Source of the DNA: Pseudomonadota bacterium
GTDB taxonomy: Bacteria > Pseudomonadota > Alphaproteobacteria > Azospirillales > Azospirillaceae
Length of the DNA stretch: 6,363 bases
Reading direction: 5' to 3'
Assembly (NCBI GenBank): GCA_023412175.1
Contig: JAEYOB010000294.1
Span: 1-6,363, forward strand
Below are positions 1 to 5,139 of this stretch, one piece after another. The position numbers were made by a program, and so were the translations under genes. The notes beneath the pieces are model-generated. The model was not told where the DNA came from and searched no databases. It saw nothing but the letters and a program-made list of their open reading frames with translations. Every line of letters begins with the position of its first letter. The first letter of the stretch is position 1.

Positions 1-309
1 CACCTCGGACCCCAGGATGTCGGCCGGCATCAGGTCGGGCGTGCACTGGATGCGCTTCTCGGCGAGGCCGAGCACGGTGCCCAGCGTTTCGACCAGCCGC
101 GTCTTGGCGAGGCCCGGCACGCCGATCAGCAGCACGTGGCCGCCGGCCAGCAGCGTGACGAGGGTCAGGTCCACCACCTCCTGCTGGCCGAAGATGATGC
201 GGCCGATGCGGTCGCGCACGAGTTGGAGGCGGCCGCCGAGGGTCTCCACCTCGGCCAGGAGCTGCTGCGGGTTTTCGGGCGCCGGAAGGGTCGCGTCGGT
301 GGCGCTCAA
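1..309 (-). CDS. MoxR-family AAA+ ATPase, N-terminal part (cut by window edge)
   Basis: This is the first 103 codons of a MoxR-type AAA+ ATPase; the rest lies beyond the left edge. It shows the typical MoxR opening: a short variable N-terminus, the segment IIFGQQEVVD (38-47), the Walker A loop GVPGLAKT (63-70), with Ala where classical P-loops carry Gly or Ser, and the family signature RIQCTPDLMPADILG (86-100). MoxR proteins are ATP-driven chaperone-like factors, usually acting with von Willebrand A domain proteins and encoded beside DUF58 genes; such partners would lie further left and are not visible. I chose a TTG start at 309-307 because GGGGGAG lies 8 bases upstream on the minus strand and the reading frame matches the family N-terminus; no in-frame ATG precedes it. 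It is transcribed away from the DUF1285 gene. The family is clear, the client protein unknown. Confidence 0.9.
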   Translation of the reverse strand, partial: MSATDATLPAPENPQQLLAEVETLGGRLQLVRDRIGRIIFGQQEVVDLTLVTLLAGGHVLLIGVPGLAKTRLVETLGTVLGLAEKRIQCTPDLMPADILGSEV

Positions 310-441
310 GGGCGTGTCTCCCCCGGTTCGGGATACAGGTTCAAATTCCACCCTCGCCGACCTATGTGACGAGTATGGCGAAATTGCGTTGCTCAATCCT
401 GGCGGCCAAGCTGGCGCGTCAGGAACAAGGTCGGGGCAGAC
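310..441. promoter_or_regulatory. Divergent intergenic region between moxR-like gene and DUF1285 gene
   Basis: These 132 bases separate two genes transcribed in opposite directions, so promoters for both probably lie here. The stretch 340-410 is visibly more AT-rich than its surroundings. A weak rightward match is TTCAAA (340-345), a 17-base spacer, then TATGTG (363-368), only 4/6 and 3/6 to the sigma-70 consensus. I saw no convincing leftward pair. The minus-strand ribosome site GGGGGAG (324-318) serves the MoxR gene. The promoter role is inferred from gene arrangement more than from motifs. Confidence 0.3.
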
Positions 442-993
442 ATGCAGGATGACAAGGCGAATGTGAGCCCGGAGCGCCCGGCGCCAGGGGGATTACCTCC
501 TATGCCGGCGGAACAGCCGCTCGACATGCGCATCGCGCGGGACGGCACCTGGTTCCACGACGGCGATCCCATCCGGCGTATCGAGCTGGTCAAGCTGTTC
601 TCCACCATCCTGCGGCGGGATGACGCAGGAGACTATTGGCTGGTTACGCCCGTCGAGCGGGGGCGCATCGTCGTCGAGGACGTTCCCTTCATCGCCGTCG
701 AGATGACGGCAAGCAGAAGCGGGGACGATCAGGTTCTCGCGTTCCGCACGAATCTGGACGAATGGGTGGAGGCGGGACCGGATCACCCGATCAGGGTTTC
801 CAGCAACCCGGAAACCGGTGAGCCGACCCCTTACATCCGCATAAGAGAGGGGCTGGAGGCGCGCATCGCGCGGTCGGTGTATTACGAGATGGTGGACCGT
901 TGCGCGACGGCCGGCCCCGCAGGGGAGGAGGCTGAGGTGGGCGTATGGAGCAACAGACGCTTCTTCACGCTGGGCGGGTTGGCCGGCGCGTGA
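442..993 (+). CDS. DUF1285 family protein of unknown function
   Basis: The 183-residue product matches the DUF1285 family, known from alpha- and gammaproteobacteria. Recognisable stretches are LDMRIARDGTWFHDGDPI (27-44), a segment around LFSTILRRD then LVTPVERGRI (52-76), PYIRIREGLEARIAR (130-144), and the C-terminal VGVWSNRRFFTLG (166-178). No signal peptide or membrane segment is visible, so it is probably cytoplasmic. Residues 1-25 are Pro/Gly-rich and look non-conserved. The start at ATG 442 has GGGG five bases upstream; a second in-frame ATG at 502 follows an AGGGGG stretch and is a real alternative, giving 163 residues. It is the first gene of a run with the Nudix hydrolase and cca, and its stop overlaps the likely Nudix start. 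No biochemical role is known to me, and the linkage alone does not define one. Confidence 0.88.
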   Translation: MQDDKANVSPERPAPGGLPPMPAEQPLDMRIARDGTWFHDGDPIRRIELVKLFSTILRRDDAGDYWLVTPVERGRIVVEDVPFIAVEMTASRSGDDQVLAFRTNLDEWVEAGPDHPIRVSSNPETGEPTPYIRIREGLEARIARSVYYEMVDRCATAGPAGEEAEVGVWSNRRFFTLGGLAGA

Positions 994-1601
994 CACAGGA
1001 CGAGATCCGCAAGCGCTTCCCCGGAAGCGCGGCGTCGCGGCACACCGCGAAGGTGCGCGGCGACCATGACCTCAACCCGGACTTCCTGCCGCCGCCGGAG
1101 CGGCTGCGCGAGGCCGCCGTCCTGGTGCCGCTGGGGGACCGGGCGGAAGGGCTGACGGTGCTGTTCACCCAGCGCACCGCGCACCTGAGCGCGCACGCCG
1201 GGCAGATCAGCTTTCCCGGCGGCCGGCGCGAGACCTACGACCGCTCGGCCGAGGACACCGCGCTGCGCGAGACCGAGGAGGAGGTCGGCCTGCCGCGCGA
1301 CCTTATCGAGGTGCTGGGCCGGCTCGACACCTACGTGACGCGGACCGGGTTCCGGGTGACGCCGGTGGTCGGCCTCGTCCGCCCGCCCTTCGAGGTCGAG
1401 CCCGACCCCACCGAGGTGGACGAGGTGTTCGAGGTGCCGCTGGCCGTCATCCTCGACCCCGCCAACCCGCAGCGCCACAGCCGCGAGTTCATGGGGCGGG
1501 AACGCTATTTCTACGCCTTCCCGTACGAGCAGCGGTACATCTGGGGCGCCACCGCCGGTATGCTGGTGAACCTGCGCGACGTGCTGGCCGGGGCGCTGTG
1601 A
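990..1601 (+). CDS. nudL: Nudix hydrolase, CoA pyrophosphatase (NudL type)
   Basis: The 203-residue product is a Nudix enzyme of the CoA-pyrophosphatase subfamily, which cleaves coenzyme A and its derivatives to 3',5'-ADP and 4'-phosphopantetheine using divalent metal. The CoA signature precedes the Nudix box: LFTQRTAHLSAHAG (58-71), then FPGG (75-78). The Nudix helix follows, with ALRETEEEVGL (91-101) containing the metal-binding REXXEE core. Position 67 is Ser where I recall the subfamily pattern (LLTxR[SA]xxxRxxxG) having Arg. I chose GTG 990, which overlaps the DUF1285 stop as GTGA and yields the usual MTQDEIRKRF opening. An in-frame ATG at 945 with GAGGTGG six bases upstream would add 15 residues read through the conserved DUF1285 C-terminus, and cannot be excluded. 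Translation is probably coupled to the gene before. The family call is firm; substrate specificity is inferred. Confidence 0.92.
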   Translation: MTQDEIRKRFPGSAASRHTAKVRGDHDLNPDFLPPPERLREAAVLVPLGDRAEGLTVLFTQRTAHLSAHAGQISFPGGRRETYDRSAEDTALRETEEEVGLPRDLIEVLGRLDTYVTRTGFRVTPVVGLVRPPFEVEPDPTEVDEVFEVPLAVILDPANPQRHSREFMGRERYFYAFPYEQRYIWGATAGMLVNLRDVLAGAL

Positions 1602-1648
1602 CGCCGGGGCGGCTGGAAACCGCGCGCCGGGCGGGCTAGGTTGGCCGG

Positions 1649-2902
1649 ATGCAGCCCGCCGGCCGTCTCGAACCGCAGCCCTGGATGACCGCGCCGGAAA
1701 CCCGCGCGGTGATCGAGGCGTTGCGCGCCGGCGGCGCCGACGCCCGCTTCGTCGGCGGCTGCGTGCGCGACACCTGGCTGAAGCGCCCGGTCAAGGACAT
1801 CGACATCGCCACCCACGCGCCGCCGGAAACGGTGCTGCGCATCCTGGATGAGGCCGGCATCCGGGCCATCCCCACGGGCATCGCGCACGGCACGGTGACC
1901 GCGGTGATCGGGCGCGAGCACTATGAGATCACCACGCTGCGCCGCGACGTCGAGAATTTCGGCCGGCACGCCCGCGTCGAGTTCACCGACGACTGGAAGG
2001 AGGACGCGGCGCGCCGCGACTTCACCATGAACGCGCTGTCCTGCACGCCGGACGGCACCGTCTACGACCCGTTCGGCGGGCTGCGCGACATGGCTGCCGG
2101 GCGGGTGCGCTTTGTCGGCGACGCGCGCCAGCGCCTGGCCGAGGACGTGCTGCGCCTGCTGCGCTTCTTCCGCTTCCACGCCCATTACGGCCGCGGCGCG
2201 CCGGATCCCGAGGCGCTGGCCGCCTGCCGGGACATGGCCGACCGGCTGCCCACCCTGTCCGGCGAGCGGTTGCAGGGCGAGACCATGCGCCTGCTGACGG
2301 CGGCCACCGCGGCCGAGGTCTGGCGGCTGATGATCGGGCAGGGGGTGATGGAGCGCCTGCTGCCGGCGGCGACCAACGTGGCGCGGCTGTCGCGCATGGT
2401 GGAGTTGCAGCACGATCTGGAGGAGAGGCCGGATCCGCTGCTCCGGCTGGCGGCGGCGCTGGACGCCGACTGCGCCGGCGGGCTTCGGGCGGCGGAGACG
2501 CTGAAGTTTTCCAACGCCGACCGCGACCGGCTGGTCCATCTGGTGGAGCCCAGGGTGGCGCTGTCGCTGCACGATGATCCGCCGGCGCGGCGGCGGGGGC
2601 TGTACCGGCTGGGCGACGCCGGGCTGTACCGCGATCTGGTGCGTCTAGCCGCGGCGTCGGCGCCGGGGCCGGTGTCGCTCGACCATGTGCGGAAGGTGCT
2701 GGCGACCGCGGAGGAACTGGACGCCCTGCGCTTCCCCATCGCCGGCCGCGACGCGCTGGCGCTTGGCGCCGCGCCGGGCCGGCATGTCGGCGAGGCGCTG
2801 CGCGACGTCGAGGCGTGGTGGATGGGCCAGGATTTCCAGCCGGGGCGCGAGGAGTGCCTGGAGGAGCTGAAACGGCGGCTGGGCGCCTCATCCCGCCCCT
2901 AA
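1649..2902 (+). CDS. cca: CCA-adding tRNA nucleotidyltransferase (class II)
   Basis: This 417-residue enzyme adds or repairs the 3'-CCA end of tRNAs from CTP and ATP without a nucleic-acid template. The catalytic head is at the N-terminus: FVGGCVRD (34-41), the metal-binding acidic pair D50 and D52 in KDIDIAT (49-55), RRDFTMNAL (122-130), and the nucleotide-selecting EDVLRLLRFFRF (165-176) with the E/D/R trio that reads C and A. The remainder, to about 410, is the helical tRNA-binding body; I see no HD phosphohydrolase domain of the E. coli type. Related poly(A) polymerases share the head, but the whole fits alphaproteobacterial CCA enzymes better. The gene begins 47 bases after the Nudix stop; AGG lies 8 bases before ATG 1649. 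An in-frame TAG at 1637 rules out a start overlapping the Nudix stop, while ATG 1685 is a possible shorter start. It is the last gene of the rightward cluster. Confidence 0.94.
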   Translation: MQPAGRLEPQPWMTAPETRAVIEALRAGGADARFVGGCVRDTWLKRPVKDIDIATHAPPETVLRILDEAGIRAIPTGIAHGTVTAVIGREHYEITTLRRDVENFGRHARVEFTDDWKEDAARRDFTMNALSCTPDGTVYDPFGGLRDMAAGRVRFVGDARQRLAEDVLRLLRFFRFHAHYGRGAPDPEALAACRDMADRLPTLSGERLQGETMRLLTAATAAEVWRLMIGQGVMERLLPAATNVARLSRMVELQHDLEERPDPLLRLAAALDADCAGGLRAAETLKFSNADRDRLVHLVEPRVALSLHDDPPARRRGLYRLGDAGLYRDLVRLAAASAPGPVSLDHVRKVLATAEELDALRFPIAGRDALALGAAPGRHVGEALRDVEAWWMGQDFQPGREECLEELKRRLGASSRP

Positions 2903-2903
2903 T

Positions 2904-2927
2904 CCTCCCCCGCTGACGCAGGGGAGG
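2904..2927. terminator. Stem-loop after cca, possible bidirectional terminator
   Basis: CCTCCCC (2904-2910) pairs perfectly with GGGGAGG (2921-2927) across a 10-base loop that can form two further GC pairs. It begins one base after the cca stop and lies between two convergent genes, the usual place for a shared terminator. There is no T-run on either strand, so it is not a classical intrinsic terminator; Rho assistance or a role in 3'-end protection is equally possible. Confidence 0.35.
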
Positions 2928-2960
2928 GGGCCCGAGCGCGGCGACGGGCAGGTGGGGGCC
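2904..2960. repeat. Putative dispersed palindromic intergenic element (two stem-loops)
   Basis: Two hairpins follow each other: 2904-2927 (7-bp stem) and GCCCG 2930-2934 with CGGGC 2945-2949 (5-bp stem). They are followed by a G-rich tail GGTGGGGGCC (2951-2960). On the minus strand it reads as a C-rich tail, a CCCG/CGGG hairpin and a CCTCCCC-type hairpin. This layout recalls palindromic elements that occur in many copies between genes in GC-rich alphaproteobacteria. Only one copy is visible here, so repetition itself is not shown. It fills nearly all of the 70-base gap between cca and hemF. Confidence 0.45.
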
Positions 2961-2972
2961 AGTATCACGCTG

Positions 2973-3833
2973 CTACGGCCACTTCACCTCCGGCGGCAGG
3001 CTCATCAGGATCGCCTCGGTGTTCCCGCCGGTCTTCAGCCCGAACGTCGTGCCGCGGTCGTAGAGCAGGTTGAACTCCACGTACCGCCCGCGCTTGACCA
3101 GCAGCGCTTCGCGCTGTTCCGCCGTCCAGGGCTCGTTCATCCGGCGGCGGACGATCTTCGGGTACACGTTCAGGAACGCCAGCCCGATGTCCTTCGTGTA
3201 GGCGAAGTCCGCCTCCCAGTCGCCCGAATCCAGATTGTCGAAGAAGATGCCGCCCACGCCGCGCGCCTCGCCGCGGTGCGGCAGGAAGAAATAGCGGTCG
3301 CACCATTCCTTGTACTTTTCGTAGCAGGCCGGGTCGTGGCGGTCGCAGGCGTCGCGGAGCGCGCCGTGGAAGGCGGCCGTGTCGGCCTCGTCCGGGAAGG
3401 TCGGCGTCAGGTCGGCGCCGCCGCCGAACCAGCCGGCGCGGGTCGCGATGTGGCGCGTGTTCATGTGCGTGGCCGGCACCAGCGGCGAACGCATGTGCGC
3501 CACCAGGCTGATCCCCGACGCCCAGAACCGGCCGTCCTCGGCCGCACCCGTGATGCTGGCGCGGAACTCCTCGCTGAAGGTGCCGTGCACGGTGGAGACG
3601 TTCACCCCGACCTTCTCGAACACGCGGCCGTGCATGATCGACATGACGCCGCCACCGCCCTCGCCGCCGCCATGATCCGGACGGTCCCACGCCTTGCGCA
3701 CGAAACGGCCGGGAGGCAGATCCGCGTGCGTGCCCGTCAGTTCGTCCTCGATCCGCTCGAATTCGGCGCAGATCCGGTCACGCAGCTCCTCGAACCAGGC
3801 GCGGGCGCGGGTCTTCTGGGATTCGGTGCTCAT
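2973..3833 (-). CDS. hemF: Oxygen-dependent coproporphyrinogen III oxidase
   Basis: The 286-residue product is the aerobic enzyme that decarboxylates two propionates of coproporphyrinogen III, using O2, to give protoporphyrinogen IX for haem synthesis; it is a soluble homodimer in its family. Diagnostic stretches are the Gly-rich [20 protein letters not shown] (55-74), VNVSTVHG (77-84), HMNTRH (123-128), [10 protein letters not shown] (135-144), and the full family signature from K175 to D199: KEWC, YFFLPHR with H186 and R187, then [11 protein letters not shown]. The C-terminal [19 protein letters not shown] (249-267) is also typical. Length is normal for bacterial HemF. The ATG at 3833 overlaps the trmL stop as ATGA and has GGAG five bases upstream, so the two genes are translated together. 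The stop is TAG at 2975-2973. The cytochrome bc1 genes lie just beyond trmL in the opposite orientation. Confidence 0.97.
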   Translation of the reverse strand: MSTESQKTRARAWFEELRDRICAEFERIEDELTGTHADLPPGRFVRKAWDRPDHGGGEGGGGVMSIMHGRVFEKVGVNVSTVHGTFSEEFRASITGAAEDGRFWASGISLVAHMRSPLVPATHMNTRHIATRAGWFGGGADLTPTFPDEADTAAFHGALRDACDRHDPACYEKYKEWCDRYFFLPHRGEARGVGGIFFDNLDSGDWEADFAYTKDIGLAFLNVYPKIVRRRMNEPWTAEQREALLVKRGRYVEFNLLYDRGTTFGLKTGGNTEAILMSLPPEVKWP

Positions 3834-4288
3834 GCGGTCTCCGGAAAGGCGCCGGTCTGGCGCAGGGCTTCGCCAAGAACCATGGCGGCGGCGATCGCCA
3901 CATTCAACGAGCGCGCCGGCGGGCGCAGCGGAATCACCACGCGGGCGTCGGCGGCGTCGTGCACCTCCTCCGGCACGCCGGCGCTCTCGCGCCCGACCAA
4001 CAGCCGGTCGTCGGGCCGGAACGCGAACGCCGTGTAGGGCAGCGCCGCCCGCGTGGTCAGCAGCACCAGTCGGCCCCCATGCGGCGCCTGCCGGTAGGCG
4101 TCCCACGAGGCGTGGCGGGTGAGGTCCAACTGGTCGATGTAGTCCATGCCGGCGCGCCGCATCCGGCGGTCGTCCAGCAGAAAGCCGCAGGGCTCGACGA
4201 TGTCCATGGGGACGGCCAGTGCGGCGGCGAGTCGCATCATGGTCCCGGCGTTTTGAGGAATGTCCGGTTCGTACAGGATAAGACGCAA
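3830..4288 (-). CDS. trmL: tRNA (cytidine/uridine-34-2'-O)-methyltransferase TrmL
   Basis: This 152-residue SPOUT (SpoU) methyltransferase has the minimal, single-domain TrmL length. The family transfers a methyl group from S-adenosylmethionine to the 2'-OH of wobble nucleotide 34 in tRNA-Leu isoacceptors. The three SPOUT motifs are present: [15 protein letters not shown] (8-22) with N13, [14 protein letters not shown] (96-109), and [20 protein letters not shown] (119-138) with S127-L-N129, which forms part of the knotted cofactor site. The start is TTG at 4288-4286: it gives the conserved [13 protein letters not shown] opening, AAGG lies 8 bases upstream, and no in-frame ATG or GTG sits close by. 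It is the first gene of an operon with hemF, and its stop overlaps the hemF start. It diverges from petA across a 252-base region. The exact tRNA target is inferred from the family. Confidence 0.94.
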   Translation of the reverse strand: MRLILYEPDIPQNAGTMMRLAAALAVPMDIVEPCGFLLDDRRMRRAGMDYIDQLDLTRHASWDAYRQAPHGGRLVLLTTRAALPYTAFAFRPDDRLLVGRESAGVPEEVHDAADARVVIPLRPPARSLNVAIAAAMVLGEALRQTGAFPETA

Positions 4289-4329
4289 GATATTGACCTT
4301 ATGGACTATGTGGGTAATGGTGCGCCGCG

Positions 4330-4357
4330 ATTAGAGGCAGGGGTAGTCGACAGCAAA
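4330..4357 (-). promoter_or_regulatory. Candidate sigma-70-like promoter for trmL-hemF
   Basis: On the minus strand TTTGCT (4357-4352), a 16-base spacer and TCTAAT (4335-4330, 5/6 to TATAAT) form a plausible promoter. Transcription would begin about 35 bases before the TTG start of trmL. The -35 match is weak (3/6), so the call rests mainly on the -10 box, spacing and position. Confidence 0.3.
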
Positions 4358-4373
4358 GGCTTTTCAAGGCCGT

Positions 4374-4390
4374 GTCGCGACGGTATACCG
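4374..4390. promoter_or_regulatory. Two abutting palindromes, possible operator
   Basis: GTCGCGAC (4374-4381) and CGGTATACCG (4381-4390) are perfect palindromes of 8 and 10 bases sharing one C. They lie inside the trmL/petA divergent region, upstream of both candidate promoters. Adjacent dyads of this kind can be regulator sites, but I recognise no specific regulator, and short GC palindromes do arise by chance in such a genome. Confidence 0.25.
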
Positions 4391-4405
4391 CACGCCGAAC
4401 GGTCG

Positions 4406-4419
4406 GGTTAGCCCTAACC
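4406..4419. promoter_or_regulatory. Inverted repeat GGTTAG-CC-CTAACC upstream of petA
   Basis: Six-base arms GGTTAG (4406-4411) and CTAACC (4414-4419) match perfectly across two bases. If the petA promoter proposed at 4454-4482 is right, the dyad is centred roughly 75 bases before the transcription start, a usual place for an activator site. The regulator is unknown. Confidence 0.3.
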
Positions 4420-4453
4420 GGCGGTCGTCGCGTGTCCGGAGCCATGCAAGCGG

Positions 4454-4482
4454 CGGACAGGCTCGAAAAGTCGTGCTAGAAG
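4454..4482 (+). promoter_or_regulatory. Candidate extended -10 promoter for petAB
   Basis: CGGACA (4454-4459, 4/6 to TTGACA), a 17-base spacer and TAGAAG (4477-4482, 4/6 to TATAAT) preceded by TGC (4474-4476) resemble an extended -10 promoter. The leader to the petA start would be about 50 bases. It is the best-spaced pair I could find in this region, but each hexamer is only a moderate match. Confidence 0.35.
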
Positions 4483-4499
4483 GTCCCGCAATTGATCTG

Positions 4500-4517
4500 G
4501 CGCCTCGTCGCGCCTCG
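4500..4517 (+). repeat. Direct repeat of GCGCCTCG in the petA leader
   Basis: GCGCCTCG occurs at 4500-4507 and again at 4510-4517, a period of 10 bases, close to one helical turn. It ends 7 bases before the GAGGAG ribosome site of petA. The repetition is seen directly; any role as a protein site on DNA or in the leader RNA is speculation. Confidence 0.4.
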
Positions 4518-4540
4518 ATAGTCTGAGGAGAACGACGCTT

Positions 4541-5110
4541 ATGGCTGAGACCACGCATCCGTCTGGCACGGGTGCCCACGCGGCCCCCGGCGGCGAAGGG
4601 GCATCCCGCCGTGATTTCCTGTACCTCGCCACCGGTGCGGTGGGTGCTGTCGGCGTTGCCGCGGCTGCCTGGCCGTTCATCGACAGCATGAATCCCGCCG
4701 CCGACACCCTGGCGCTCGCCTCCATCGAGGTGGACCTCGCCCCGGTGGCCGAGGGCCAGTCGATCACCGTGACTTGGCGCGGCAAGCCGGTCTTCGTCCG
4801 CCACCGCACGGGCAAGGAGATCGAGGAGGCCAAGACGGTCAAGCTGGGTGAACTGCGCGACCCGGCGCCGGACGACAAGCGCGTCCAGAAGCCCGAGTGG
4901 CTGGTGGTGCTCGGCGTCTGCACGCACCTGGGCTGCGTGCCGCTGGGCCAGAAGCCGACCGACCCGAAGGGCGAGTACGACGGCTGGTTCTGCCCCTGCC
5001 ACGGCTCGCACTACGACACCTCCGGCCGCATCCGCAAGGGCCCGGCCCCGGCGAATCTGGTGGTGCCGCAGTACGCCTTCCTCAGCGACAACCGCATCCG
5101 GCTCGGCTAA
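4541..5110 (+). CDS. petA: Ubiquinol-cytochrome c reductase, Rieske iron-sulfur subunit
   Basis: The 189-residue product is the Rieske [2Fe-2S] subunit of the cytochrome bc1 complex; it takes one electron from ubiquinol at the Qo site and passes it to cytochrome c1 on the periplasmic side. The twin-arginine motif SRRDFLYLA (22-30) precedes the single membrane anchor (about 28-46), which stays uncleaved in this family; a flexible hinge (about 47-60) follows. The cluster boxes are CTHLGC (127-132) and CPCHGSHYD (151-159): C127, H129, C151 and H154 bind the cluster, C132 and C153 form the disulfide. The loop at 133-150 between the boxes is of alphaproteobacterial type. The N-terminal extension before the Tat motif is hydrophilic. 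ATG 4541 has GAGGAG ten bases upstream. petB follows after 29 bases, so the two are co-transcribed. All key residues are intact. Confidence 0.97.
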   Translation: MAETTHPSGTGAHAAPGGEGASRRDFLYLATGAVGAVGVAAAAWPFIDSMNPAADTLALASIEVDLAPVAEGQSITVTWRGKPVFVRHRTGKEIEEAKTVKLGELRDPAPDDKRVQKPEWLVVLGVCTHLGCVPLGQKPTDPKGEYDGWFCPCHGSHYDTSGRIRKGPAPANLVVPQYAFLSDNRIRLG

Positions 5111-5120
5111 GCGGCCCAAG

Positions 5121-5136
5121 GTCTCGGGAGACTCCC
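5121..5136 (+). promoter_or_regulatory. petB ribosome site inside overlapping inverted repeats
   Basis: The ribosome site GGGAG (5126-5130) lies in the 29-base petA-petB gap, nine bases before the petB ATG. It takes part in two mutually exclusive dyads: GTCTC-GG-GAGAC (5121-5132) and GGGAG-A-CTCCC (5126-5136). With loops of realistic size only 3-4 pairs remain in each, so any hairpin is weak; a modest effect on petB translation is conceivable. Confidence 0.25.
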
Positions 5137-5139
5137 ATT

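Noticed and set aside
335..362. tRNA-like T-loop (GGTTCAAATTCC) with a partly pairing acceptor-like end
   Set aside because: The candidate acceptor pairing (295-301 with 355-361) is out of register with the loop, the T-stem has mismatches, and no anticodon or D arm fits. The 5' half also lies inside the MoxR coding region.
1511..2572. Minus-strand open frame (353 codons) opposite cca
   Set aside because: It is antisense to the catalytic and body domains of cca; the composition is biased to Arg, Gln, His and Ala, as expected from a GC-rich shadow frame.
2952..4037. Plus-strand open frame (361 codons) opposite hemF and trmL
   Set aside because: It spans two well-supported minus-strand genes and their junction, has Arg/Ala/Val-rich composition and shows no family motif.
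2973..4106. Longer 377-residue reading of hemF beginning inside trmL
   Set aside because: The extra 91 residues are an out-of-frame reading of trmL. The ATG at 3833 with GGAG upstream and the ATGA overlap gives the normal HemF length.
4289..4540. Small unrecorded gene or RNA in the petA upstream region
   Set aside because: The plus-strand frame crossing it (3959-4411) is mostly opposite trmL and has no family motif; no cloverleaf or riboswitch-like fold was evident. It is best read as control sequence.
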